From assembly GCA_041574955.1 (NCBI GenBank), contig JBFGNS010000028.1:1-32662 (forward strand): a stretch of 32,662 nucleotides of DNA. Reading direction: 5' to 3'. The position numbers and the translations under genes were made by a program. The notes beneath the pieces were generated by a model. That model ran no database searches, was not told the DNA's origin, and saw nothing but the letters and a program-made list of their open reading frames with translations. Position 1 is the stretch's first letter, and every line of letters starts with the position of its first letter. This DNA is from CALZJC01 sp041574955. GTDB lineage: Bacteria > Acidobacteriota > Thermoanaerobaculia > Multivoradales > JAHEKO01. Positions 24,910-32,353 of the stretch are shown in pieces.

Positions 24910-26018
24910 TGGACGCCGCCGCCATCCTGACCGTCGTCGCCACCGTCGTCGCGGTGCACGGCGATGGTCTGGAAATCGACAAGGGGCTCAGGGACGGCCT
25001 GCGCCGGGGCGACCGCGGCGTGCTCGAGTACAACCTCACGGTGAGCGGCGAGACCCGGCGGGTCGAGGTCGGCGAGGCCGAAGTCACGGCCGCTTCCGAG
25101 ACCACCGCGCGGCTGGCGGCACCCGGCGGCGGCACCACCACGCGCCCCGGCTTCCAGGCGGTCTTCAGGCTGCCGCCCGAGCGCCTGCTGCCGGAGTCGC
25201 TCGCACTGGCAGTGGCCGAAAGCCGGCTGGAGCGCGGCGACCTCGCCGGAGCCGGCGAGCAGCTCGAGCGCTGGCTGAAGCTGTGGCAGATCCTGCGCGG
25301 TGACGGGCACGCTTCTGCCGGTCTCGAAGCCGCCCTCGGCCTGCTGCGGCGGCTGGCAGCCGGCCTGCTCGACCAGGGCCGCTTCGACGAGGCGGCCGAC
25401 CGGCTGGCGGCGATCCAGCAGGTCCGTCCGGGCGAGCCCGCCAGCCTCGAGCTGCTGCGCTGGCTCGCGGCCGGCGAGCGCACCGAGATGGTGCGTCTGG
25501 AGGCCGGCGAGTTCCGCATCGGGGCGGCTGCCGGCCAGGCGAGCCACTACAACCAGCAGCCGGCGTTCCGGCGCCGGCTGGGCGAGACATGGCTGGACGC
25601 CCGGCCCGTGTCGCGGCAGGCGTACCTGCTGTTCCGGCCCGACGTCCGCTTACCAGCCGGCGCCGACAGCAGCCCCGCCACCGGCATCTCGTTCGACCAG
25701 GCGGCCGCCTACTGCGGGTGGCGCGGCCGGCGGCTGCCTACCGAGCTGGAGTGGGAGGCGGCGGTCGCCAGCGGCGGGGTCGACGCCTCCGAGCCGCTGC
25801 TCGAGTGGACCGACTCGTGGTACCTGCCGTACCCCGGCAACGAGGTGAGAGAGGAAGCCTACGGCGAGCGGTACAAGGTGCTGCGCGGCCGCGGCGACGA
25901 CCCGCGGCTCGACCCCAGGAAACGGCGGTTCCTGGCGCCCGAGCAACGTCACAGCCGCGTCGGGTTCCGCTGCGCCGGCGACCTACCGCGACCCGGCTCA
26001 CCCGCCGTCGCCGGTTAG
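24909..26018 (+). CDS. FGE-sulfatase-fold protein with conserved N-terminal beta module
   Basis: 369 residues, ATG at 24909 overlapping the previous stop (TGATG). Residues 1-92 are the small beta module (VHGDGLEIDKG, GLRRGDRGVL, VEVGEAEV) also found at the start of the coiled-coil protein ending at 1777. Residues 97-190 are helical and TPR-like. Residues 190-356 are an FGE-sulfatase/SUMF1 domain: MVRLEAGEFRIG, PATGISFDQAAAYCGWRGRRLPTELEWE, LLEWTDSWY, and the terminal RHSRVGFRCA. The Cys pair of genuine formylglycine-generating enzymes (about 20 residues before GFRC) is absent, so sulfatase activation is unlikely. Many FGE-fold proteins act in binding or in other enzymatic roles. No obvious signal peptide. 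It lies between the PEGA gene and the phosphatase gene. Its role is unknown. Confidence 0.85.
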   Translation: MDAAAILTVVATVVAVHGDGLEIDKGLRDGLRRGDRGVLEYNLTVSGETRRVEVGEAEVTAASETTARLAAPGGGTTTRPGFQAVFRLPPERLLPESLALAVAESRLERGDLAGAGEQLERWLKLWQILRGDGHASAGLEAALGLLRRLAAGLLDQGRFDEAADRLAAIQQVRPGEPASLELLRWLAAGERTEMVRLEAGEFRIGAAAGQASHYNQQPAFRRRLGETWLDARPVSRQAYLLFRPDVRLPAGADSSPATGISFDQAAAYCGWRGRRLPTELEWEAAVASGGVDASEPLLEWTDSWYLPYPGNEVREEAYGERYKVLRGRGDDPRLDPRKRRFLAPEQRHSRVGFRCAGDLPRPGSPAVAG

Positions 26019-26038
26019 GACTAGAGAGCTCCGGCCCC

Positions 26039-26791
26039 ATGCAGACCGGCCACGTCGACCTCCACTGTCACGTGCTGCCGGCGCTCGACGACGGACCAGC
26101 CACCCTCGCCGACACCGTCGAGCTGCTGCGCGCGGCCTGGGCCGGCGGTACCCGCGGGGTGGTCGCCACGCCCCACATGTTCCTCCAGCAGTTCGACCTG
26201 CGCGACCCGGAACGGGTGCGCCGCAGCTTCGACGACTGTCGCGCGGAGCTCGACCGGCTGTCGGAGAACGAAAAGTACGCCTTCCTGGGCGAGCTCGAGC
26301 TGTGGCTCGGGGCCGAGAACCACCTCACCCCCGAGCTGTTGGCGGCGGTCGAGGAGAGGCGCGCGATCACCCTGGCCGGCAGCCGCTACCTGCTGCTCGA
26401 GTTCCCGCCCTTGCTGCCGGTCCAACAGATGATCGCCGGCGCCGAAAGGATCGCGGCGGCGGGCCTCGTCCCGGTGGTGGCCCACGTCGAACGGTACCCC
26501 CGGCTGGTAGCCCGCGGCGCGGCGCAGCTCGCGGCGCGCGGCTGCGTGCTGCAGATCAACGCAGCCAGCGTGCTCGGCGGATGGGGTAGCGCCCTGCGAC
26601 GCGGAAGCGTACGTCTGCTGCGCGACGGGATGGTCGGGGTGGTCGCCTCGGACGGTCACGACGCGGCGGAGCGGAGCGCCAGCCTGGAGCAGCCGGCGCG
26701 GTGGCTGCGCAAGCGGTTCGGCGCCGAGCGGACCCGCGCCTGGCTGGACGACAATCCGCGCCGCATCGTCGCCAACCGCTCGCTGCAGTAG
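26039..26791 (+). CDS. CpsB/CapC-type PHP protein-tyrosine phosphatase
   Basis: 250 residues, PHP-fold metal-dependent phosphatase. Metal-ligand motifs are visible: HVDLHCHVLPALDDG (D7, H9, H11, D17-D18), ATPH (H46), GAE, VVAHVERYP and VASDGHD. In characterised capsule systems this enzyme dephosphorylates the tyrosine tail of the BY-kinase and so resets chain-length control. The kinase substrate is encoded four genes upstream at 19203. The gene is 20 bp after the FGE-fold protein, with a weak ribosome-binding site before the ATG. Its length matches the family. Confidence 0.93.
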   Translation: MQTGHVDLHCHVLPALDDGPATLADTVELLRAAWAGGTRGVVATPHMFLQQFDLRDPERVRRSFDDCRAELDRLSENEKYAFLGELELWLGAENHLTPELLAAVEERRAITLAGSRYLLLEFPPLLPVQQMIAGAERIAAAGLVPVVAHVERYPRLVARGAAQLAARGCVLQINAASVLGGWGSALRRGSVRLLRDGMVGVVASDGHDAAERSASLEQPARWLRKRFGAERTRAWLDDNPRRIVANRSLQ

Positions 26792-26806
26792 GCTCGACCG
26801 CGGGTC

Positions 26807-27580
26807 ATGAGCTCGACCACGCTTCTGACCGCACTCCTGGTGGCGGTGGTGGTGCCCGCCACCGCGCTCTGCGAGGCCGCCGACGAGCCGGTCTCGGGCC
26901 CGCCACTCGTCGTCGTCGAGCTCTTCACCTCGCAGGGCTGCTCGAGCTGCCCGCCCGCCGACCGCCTGCTGTCGGAGCTGGCCGGCGACCCGTCGGTCGT
27001 GCCGCTGGCGTTCCACGTCGACTACTGGAACGATCTCGGCTGGCGCGACCCGTTCTCCTCGCCCGGCTGGTCGGAGCGCCAGCGCCGTTACGCCCGGCGT
27101 TTCGGCTCACGCCGCGTCTACACGCCGCAGGCCGTGGTCGACGGCCGTCTCGAGGGCGTGGGGTCGAGCGCCGCCCGGCTCAGCGAGATGCTCGGCGCCG
27201 CTCGTGACCTTTCACGGCGCGCAGCCATCGAGCTCGAGGCGAGCGTCTCCGGCGGCCGATTCCTGGCCGTCACCCTCGACGCCCGCCTGCTCGAGCCGTG
27301 GCCCGCCGAGCGGCTCACCGCCTACCTGGCGGTGTTCGAGAGCGGCCTGGTGACCGCCGTCGAGCGCGGCGAGAACGGCGGCCGCGCGCTCGCCAACGAC
27401 TTCGTGGTCCGCCGGCTCGAGCCGATCTTCGACCTGACCCCGGCCGGCCCCCACCAGGCGGCGACCACCCGGATGGTGATCGAGCCCGGCTGGCGGCCGG
27501 CGGGGCTCGGCGTCGCCGCCTTCCTGCAGGATCCCGAGACGCTCGAGATCCACGCGGCGGCGCGGGCCGGGCCGGAGTAG
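26807..27580 (+). CDS. DUF1223 family thioredoxin-like secreted protein
   Basis: 257 residues. The N-terminal hydrophobic segment (about 5-21) is a likely signal peptide, with cleavage near ALCEA-A. The mature protein opens with VVELFTSQGCSSCPPADRLL, the DUF1223 signature containing a CxxC-type pair (CSSC), then PLAFHVDYWNDLGWRDPFSSP and RVYTPQAVVDG. The fold is related to thioredoxin. Biological function in the family is not established; a periplasmic redox role is inference. The gene starts 15 bp after the phosphatase and is probably co-transcribed, but it need not belong to the polysaccharide pathway. Confidence 0.9.
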   Translation: MSSTTLLTALLVAVVVPATALCEAADEPVSGPPLVVVELFTSQGCSSCPPADRLLSELAGDPSVVPLAFHVDYWNDLGWRDPFSSPGWSERQRRYARRFGSRRVYTPQAVVDGRLEGVGSSAARLSEMLGAARDLSRRAAIELEASVSGGRFLAVTLDARLLEPWPAERLTAYLAVFESGLVTAVERGENGGRALANDFVVRRLEPIFDLTPAGPHQAATTRMVIEPGWRPAGLGVAAFLQDPETLEIHAAARAGPE

Positions 27581-27645
27581 GGCCCCGGGAGACCTCGGGG
27601 CTTGGCGGCTTGGAGCGCGTCGCCGGGGAGGGAGCGTCAGCCGGC

Positions 27646-27700
27646 GGGGGCCCGGGCGGAGCGACATCACCCTCGCCCTTGGAGCGCAGCCCGGGCCCCC
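27646..27700. terminator. GC-rich inverted repeat after the DUF1223 gene, possible transcription end
   Basis: Perfect 12-bp arms (27646-27657 and 27689-27700, GGGGGCCCGGGC and its complement) flank a 31-nt loop. They lie 65 bp downstream of the DUF1223 stop in the longest non-coding gap of the window. There is no U-tract, so it is not a canonical intrinsic terminator. A second small hairpin (GCCCTG / CAGGGC) follows at 27719-27734. It could slow polymerase or protect the 3' end. Confidence 0.35.
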
Positions 27701-27743
27701 GACGGGTCCAGCGACCGGGCCCTGCCGACAGGGCACGCGCCAA

Positions 27744-27768
27744 GGGTTTGGGGGTTTGGGGGTTTGGG
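27744..27768 (+). promoter_or_regulatory. G-quadruplex-type tract upstream of the MATE gene
   Basis: Four G-runs of 3, 5, 5 and 3 guanines, each separated by TTT, fit the parallel-type quadruplex consensus exactly. The tract is on the coding strand, 58 nt before the ATG of the MATE transporter. It could form in the non-template strand or in the 5' UTR of the mRNA. The whole gap 27581-27826 contains no other recognisable gene. Confidence 0.6.
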
Positions 27769-27826
27769 AGAGAGATAGCGCGGCTCTTGCCGTGTGGCCT
27801 CGCGCTACACTGGCGCTCCTGTCCCG

Positions 27827-29227
27827 ATGAGCGCTGCCGAAAGCGAGCCGGCCTTCGACCGCGGCATCGTCGAGGGGCCGATCACGGCCGCGGTGTGGAA
27901 GCTCGCCTGGCCGACCATGGTGCAGAACGTGGTGGCCGGGCTGCAGGGGTTCGTCGATCACGCCATGGTCGGCCGCTTCGTCGGCCACACCGGCAACGCC
28001 GCGATCGGCGTGAGCTGGCAGATCTTCCTGATCGTTGTTGTGTTCGTGGCCTCGCTGTACTCGGGGATGGGCGTGCTGGTGGCGCGCTTCGCCGGCGCCG
28101 GCGACGGCGGGCGGGTCAACCGGGTCGTCTACCAGGCGTTCCTCAGCTCGACCTTTCTCGGCGTCTGCGTCTTCGCCCCGGTGGGCTACTTCGCGGCACC
28201 CTGGCTGCTCGGCTTCGTCAACGCCGAGCCGGCGGTCCAGGCCGAGGCGCTGCCGTACCTCCGGATCCTGTTCCTGTTCAGCTTCGGCATGCTCCACTTC
28301 TTCATGCTCGGCGGCGCGCTGCGCGCCGCCGGCGACTCGCGCACGCCCCTCAAGCTGGGCGTCCTGCTGACGGTGCTCAACCTGGCGCTCAACGTGGTGC
28401 TGATCCGCGGCCTCGGACCGATCCCCGCCTTCGGCACGCGCGGCGCGGCGATGGGCACCGTGATCGCCGGCGCCACGGTGTCGCTCTACGCCTTCTACCT
28501 GCTGTTCGCCGGACGGTTGGTGGTGCGCTTTCGCGGTCTCGCCCTCGGGCCCGACTGGCGGGTGATCGGCTCGCTGTTCCGCTTCGGGCTGCCGACCGGC
28601 TTTCAGGGCATCGCGATGAACGTCGGCGGGGTGGTGCTGATGCGCTTCGTCGGCTCGCTGGCCCAGAGCTCGGAGGCGCACGCCGCCTACTCGGTGTCGT
28701 ACATGCAGCTTTTCTCGCTCGTCACCTGGGTGTCGATCGCGCTGATGTCGGCGGCCTCGGCGGTGGCCGGCCAGAACCTGGGCGCCGAGCGGCCCGAGCG
28801 CACCGTCGCCACGCCGCGGGCGGCGGCGGGCCTGGGGCTGCGGATCGCGCTGCCGCTCGGGCTCGTGTTCCTGCTGGCACCGGGCCGGCTGCTCGGTCTG
28901 TTCGGCCTCGACGACCCCGAGGTGGTGGCGATCGGCCGCCTGCTGCTGGCGCACCTGAGCCTGTCGGCGCTCTTCCTGCCGGTGGCCCTGTCCTACACCG
29001 GCGCGCTTCAGGGCACCGGCGACACCCGCAGCCCGATGTGGATCACCCTGATCTCGCAGCTCGCCCTGCCGCTCGCCTGGTGCGGCGCCTTCGACCTCGC
29101 GGGCCAGCTGACGCCGGCCGACATCTGGCGCGCCATCGTGCTCGGCCACCTGGCCCGCGCCGGCCTGTCGTTCCTGCGCTTCCGCGCCGAGCGCTGGCGC
29201 TCGATCGCGGTCGACCTCGGCGACTGA
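27827..29227 (+). CDS. MATE family efflux transporter
   Basis: 466 residues from the ATG at 27827; an in-frame GTG at 27794 is less likely because homology starts near GIVEGPITAAVWKLAWPTMVQN. About 12 TM helices form two six-helix halves. Family motifs include VDHAMVGRFVGHTGNAAIGV in TM2, ALRAAGDSRTPLKLGVL, and in the second half the corresponding GALQGTGDTRSPMWITL. MATE proteins exchange cations for drugs or metabolites; the substrate here cannot be assigned. The gene is separated from the polysaccharide operon by 246 bp and converges with the flavoprotein gene, whose stop lies one base beyond its own. A role in the locus is doubtful. Confidence 0.92.
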   Translation: MSAAESEPAFDRGIVEGPITAAVWKLAWPTMVQNVVAGLQGFVDHAMVGRFVGHTGNAAIGVSWQIFLIVVVFVASLYSGMGVLVARFAGAGDGGRVNRVVYQAFLSSTFLGVCVFAPVGYFAAPWLLGFVNAEPAVQAEALPYLRILFLFSFGMLHFFMLGGALRAAGDSRTPLKLGVLLTVLNLALNVVLIRGLGPIPAFGTRGAAMGTVIAGATVSLYAFYLLFAGRLVVRFRGLALGPDWRVIGSLFRFGLPTGFQGIAMNVGGVVLMRFVGSLAQSSEAHAAYSVSYMQLFSLVTWVSIALMSAASAVAGQNLGAERPERTVATPRAAAGLGLRIALPLGLVFLLAPGRLLGLFGLDDPEVVAIGRLLLAHLSLSALFLPVALSYTGALQGTGDTRSPMWITLISQLALPLAWCGAFDLAGQLTPADIWRAIVLGHLARAGLSFLRFRAERWRSIAVDLGD

Positions 29228-29228
29228 G

Positions 29229-30770
29229 CTACTCCGCCAGCACGGCGCCCGCCGCCAGCGCTCCGGGGGCGCAGGTCAGGCCGCCGCCGGGATGGCTGCC
29301 GCTGCCGCCGAGATACAGCCCCGGGTAGGGCGTCGAATAGCGCGCGCACTCGGGCGTCGGCCGGACGGCGAGCTGGTCGAGAGCGTGCTCGCCGTGGTGG
29401 AGGTGGCCGCCGGTGAGCGCGAACCGCCGCTCGAGATCGGCCGGGCTCGACACCCGCCGGCCGACGATCTGCTCGCGCAGCCGCGGCGCGTAGGCTTCGA
29501 GCACGCCGAGGACCGCCTCGAGCAGCTCCTCGTTGCGCTCCTCGCCCCAGCCGCCCTCGAGCTCGTACGGCGCGAAGTGGACGAGGATCGAGGCGACGTG
29601 GTGGCCCGGTGGCGCCAGCTCGGGGCTTTCGACCGTCGGCAGCCGCACGTCGAGCACCGGGCGGGCCGAGAAACGGCGGTACTTGACGGCGTCGAACGCC
29701 CGCTCCTGCTCCTCGAGGCTCTCGCCGGTGCGGATCTCCTCGGCCTCGAAGCCCGGCCGGCAGGCCAGCTCGGGATAGCCGTCGAGCGCCAGGTCGACCT
29801 TGGCGGTGGTGCCGCGGACGCGGTAGTTGGCGACGTCGCGACCCAGCCGGCCGGTGAGCGCGGCCGGCGGCAGCAGGCGCAGGAACAGCTGCCGCGGGTC
29901 GCAGGTGGCGACCACCACCGGAGCCGCGATCTCGTCGCCGCCCGCCAGCCGCACGCCGGTGACGCGCGGGCCGTCGAGCAGCAGCCGCTCGACCTCGGCC
30001 CCGGTGCGTAGCTCGACGCCCGCCGCCCGCGACGCCCCCTCGAGCGCCCGCACGAGCGCCGGCGCACCGCCGGCCACCGGGCGGCCGGCCGCGGCCTCCG
30101 CCACCAGCAGGTTGGCGGTGGTGCCCGGTGAGCGCGGGCCGCACCAGGTGGACCAGACCGCCGGCGCGGCCAGCGCCGCCTTGAGCGGCTCGGCGGCGAA
30201 CCGCTCGTCCAGCCAGTCGGCCACCGGGCTGGGGGCCGCGCGCAGCAGCTCCATCATCCGCCGCCGGCCGAGCAGCCGGAGGGCGAGCGCCGAGCGGCCC
30301 AGGCTCCACAGGTCGGCGACGCCCGGATCGAACAGGTCGGGCGGCGGCCGGTCGGTGAGCCGGCCGAGCGCCGGCGCCACCCGCTCGACGAAGCTCCGGT
30401 AGGCGGCGTAGGCCTCGACGTCGGCCGGCGCCAGACGCGCCAGCTCGTCGGCGGCGGCGGCGGGATCGCGCTCGAGCAGCAACCCCGGCCCGTCGGTCGC
30501 GGGCACCAGCACCGGCGGCGGCACGCGCCGCTCGAGGCCGTGCCGCTCGAGCTCGAGCCCGGCCACCACCCAGTCGCGCACCGCCGCGGTGTCGTGCAGC
30601 ACGCCGGCGGTGCGGTAGCCGGGGTGGAACTGCTCGCTCGCCGCCAGCCCGCCGAGTCGCTCGCGCCGCTCGACGACCACCACCCGGCGGCCGCGGCGGG
30701 CGAGCCAGGCGGCGGCGGTCAGCCCGTTGTGGCCGCCGCCCACCACCACCACGTCGCGGGCGCCGCTCAT
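29229..30770 (-). CDS. FAD-dependent oxidoreductase, CrtI/PYROXD2-like (copy 2)
   Basis: 513 residues from the ATG at 30770, which overlaps the upstream paralogue's stop (ATGA). The N-terminal dinucleotide-binding motif is VVVVGGGHNGLTAAAWLARRGRRVVVVERR with GG at the end of the second strand. The C-terminal FAD-contact motif is YLGGSGSHPGGGLTCAPG. The family includes phytoene desaturase and the uncharacterised PYROXD2 group; substrate unknown. It is clearly paralogous to the next gene (same order of motifs, ATCDPRQLFLRLL versus SSCDPRLTFLGLV). No carotenoid genes are present, so a carotenoid role has no support here. Confidence 0.88.
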   Translation of the reverse strand: MSGARDVVVVGGGHNGLTAAAWLARRGRRVVVVERRERLGGLAASEQFHPGYRTAGVLHDTAAVRDWVVAGLELERHGLERRVPPPVLVPATDGPGLLLERDPAAAADELARLAPADVEAYAAYRSFVERVAPALGRLTDRPPPDLFDPGVADLWSLGRSALALRLLGRRRMMELLRAAPSPVADWLDERFAAEPLKAALAAPAVWSTWCGPRSPGTTANLLVAEAAAGRPVAGGAPALVRALEGASRAAGVELRTGAEVERLLLDGPRVTGVRLAGGDEIAAPVVVATCDPRQLFLRLLPPAALTGRLGRDVANYRVRGTTAKVDLALDGYPELACRPGFEAEEIRTGESLEEQERAFDAVKYRRFSARPVLDVRLPTVESPELAPPGHHVASILVHFAPYELEGGWGEERNEELLEAVLGVLEAYAPRLREQIVGRRVSSPADLERRFALTGGHLHHGEHALDQLAVRPTPECARYSTPYPGLYLGGSGSHPGGGLTCAPGALAAGAVLAE

Positions 30771-32353
30771 AGCTCCCCCGAGCCGAGCAGCGCGGCGGCC
30801 GCCAGCTGCCCGGAGGCGCCCATGATGCCGCCGCCCGGGTGGGTGCCCGAGCCGCACATCCACAACCGCCGCACCGGCGTCCGGTAGCGCGCCCAGCCGG
30901 CCGCCGGCCGCTGGAACAGGAGCTGCTCCAGGCTCAGCTCGCCCTGGAAGATGTTGCCCTCGCTCAAGCCGTACTCCTGCTCCAGGTCCCACGGCGTCAG
31001 CACCTGGCGGTAGAGGATCGACTCCTCGAGGCCGGGGCAGTACTCGGCCAGCGTCTCGACCACCGCGTCGCCGAACGCCTCGCGCTGGTCGGGCCAGCTC
31101 TCGGGCCCGTCCTTCAAGTGGTAGGGCGCGTACTGCACGAACATCGAGATGATGTGCTTGCCGGGCGGCGCGACGCTCGGGTCGAGCAGCGACGGGATGA
31201 CCACGTTGATGTACGGCCGGCGCGAGAACTCGCCGTACTTGGCGTCGTCGTAGGCGCGCTCCAGGTAGTCGAGGCCGGGCGCGATGGCGATGTCGCCGCG
31301 CAGGTGGTCGGTGCCGTCGCGCCCCTCAAACCGCGGCAGCCGGTCGACCGCCAGGTTGACCTTGCCCGAGCTGCCGCGCAGCTTGTAGCGCCGGATCTGG
31401 CGGCAGAACTCGCCGTCCAGGTGCTGCTCGCCCACCAGCCCGAGGAAGGTCAGCCGCGGGTCGCAGCTCGACACCACCACCCTGGCCGCGATCTCCTCGC
31501 CGCCGGCCAGCACCACGCCGGTGGCGCGGCCGTTCCGGAGTTGCACCCGCTCGACCGTCGCCTCGGTGCGGATCTCGGCGCCAAAGCCCTCGGCGGCCCG
31601 CGCGCAGGCCAGGCTGACGCCGCCGGTGCCGCCCTTCGAGTAGCCCCAGGAGCGGAAGGCGCCGTCGATCTCGCCCATGTAGTGGTGGAGCAGCACGTAG
31701 GCGGTGCCCGGCGAGCGCACGCCCTGATAGGTGCCGATGATCCCGCTCACCGACATCGGCGCCTTGAGCACGTCGGACTCGAACCACATGTCGAGGAAGT
31801 CGACGGCGCTCATGGTCAAGAGCTTGAGGTTCAAGTGCATGGTCTCGCTGCCGCCGGAGCGGAGCTTGCGCCCCAGCCTGAGCAGCCGCAGCAGCTCGCG
31901 CGGGTCCCAGGACAGCGGATCGGGCGCCGGCGAGTCGATGACGTCGCGCACCAGCTGCGCGGCGCGGGTCATGGTCAGGCTGAACTCGGGGTAGATCTCG
32001 GCGTCGCGGGCGCTGAACCGCGAGATCTCGCGCCGGCTGCGCTCGGCGTCGGCCCAGCGGCACAGACCGCGATCGCCCGGCAGCGGGGTGAAGGCGGTCT
32101 CGAGCGGGAGGATCTCCATCCCGTGCCGCGGCAGCTCGAGGTCGCGGATGATCGACGGCCGGAACAGGCTCACCACGTACGAGCAGACCGAGAACTTGAA
32201 CCCGGGGTAGAGCTCCTCGGTGACCGCCGAGCCGCCCAGCAGGTGACGGCGCTCGACGACCAGCACCTTGCGGCCGGCCCGCGCCAGATAGGCGGCGCAG
32301 AGCAGCCCGTTGTGGCCGCCGCCGACGACGCCCGCGTCGTAGCGCCGGCTCAG
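30767..32353 (-). CDS. FAD-dependent oxidoreductase, CrtI/PYROXD2-like (copy 1), probable CTG start
   Basis: 528 residues if translation begins at the CTG at 32353. The first in-frame GTG (32266) would delete the first 29 residues, including the Rossmann motif VVGGGHNGLLCAAYLARAG that the family needs. No ATG, GTG or TTG is in frame between the end of the upstream gene and that motif. The CTG forms a CTGA overlap with the GcvT-like stop, mirroring the ATGA overlap at this gene's own end, and AGAGGG lies 4 nt upstream. The C-terminal FAD motif is MCGSGTHPGGGIMGASGQ. Substrate unknown. It is co-transcribed with a folate-binding GcvT-like protein, which may hint at amine oxidation with one-carbon transfer, an inference only. 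Confidence 0.85.
   Translation of the reverse strand: MSRRYDAGVVGGGHNGLLCAAYLARAGRKVLVVERRHLLGGSAVTEELYPGFKFSVCSYVVSLFRPSIIRDLELPRHGMEILPLETAFTPLPGDRGLCRWADAERSRREISRFSARDAEIYPEFSLTMTRAAQLVRDVIDSPAPDPLSWDPRELLRLLRLGRKLRSGGSETMHLNLKLLTMSAVDFLDMWFESDVLKAPMSVSGIIGTYQGVRSPGTAYVLLHHYMGEIDGAFRSWGYSKGGTGGVSLACARAAEGFGAEIRTEATVERVQLRNGRATGVVLAGGEEIAARVVVSSCDPRLTFLGLVGEQHLDGEFCRQIRRYKLRGSSGKVNLAVDRLPRFEGRDGTDHLRGDIAIAPGLDYLERAYDDAKYGEFSRRPYINVVIPSLLDPSVAPPGKHIISMFVQYAPYHLKDGPESWPDQREAFGDAVVETLAEYCPGLEESILYRQVLTPWDLEQEYGLSEGNIFQGELSLEQLLFQRPAAGWARYRTPVRRLWMCGSGTHPGGGIMGASGQLAAAALLGSGEL

Noticed and set aside
24909..26018. Genuine formylglycine-generating enzyme
   Set aside because: The catalytic cysteine pair is absent and no sulfatase is encoded nearby.
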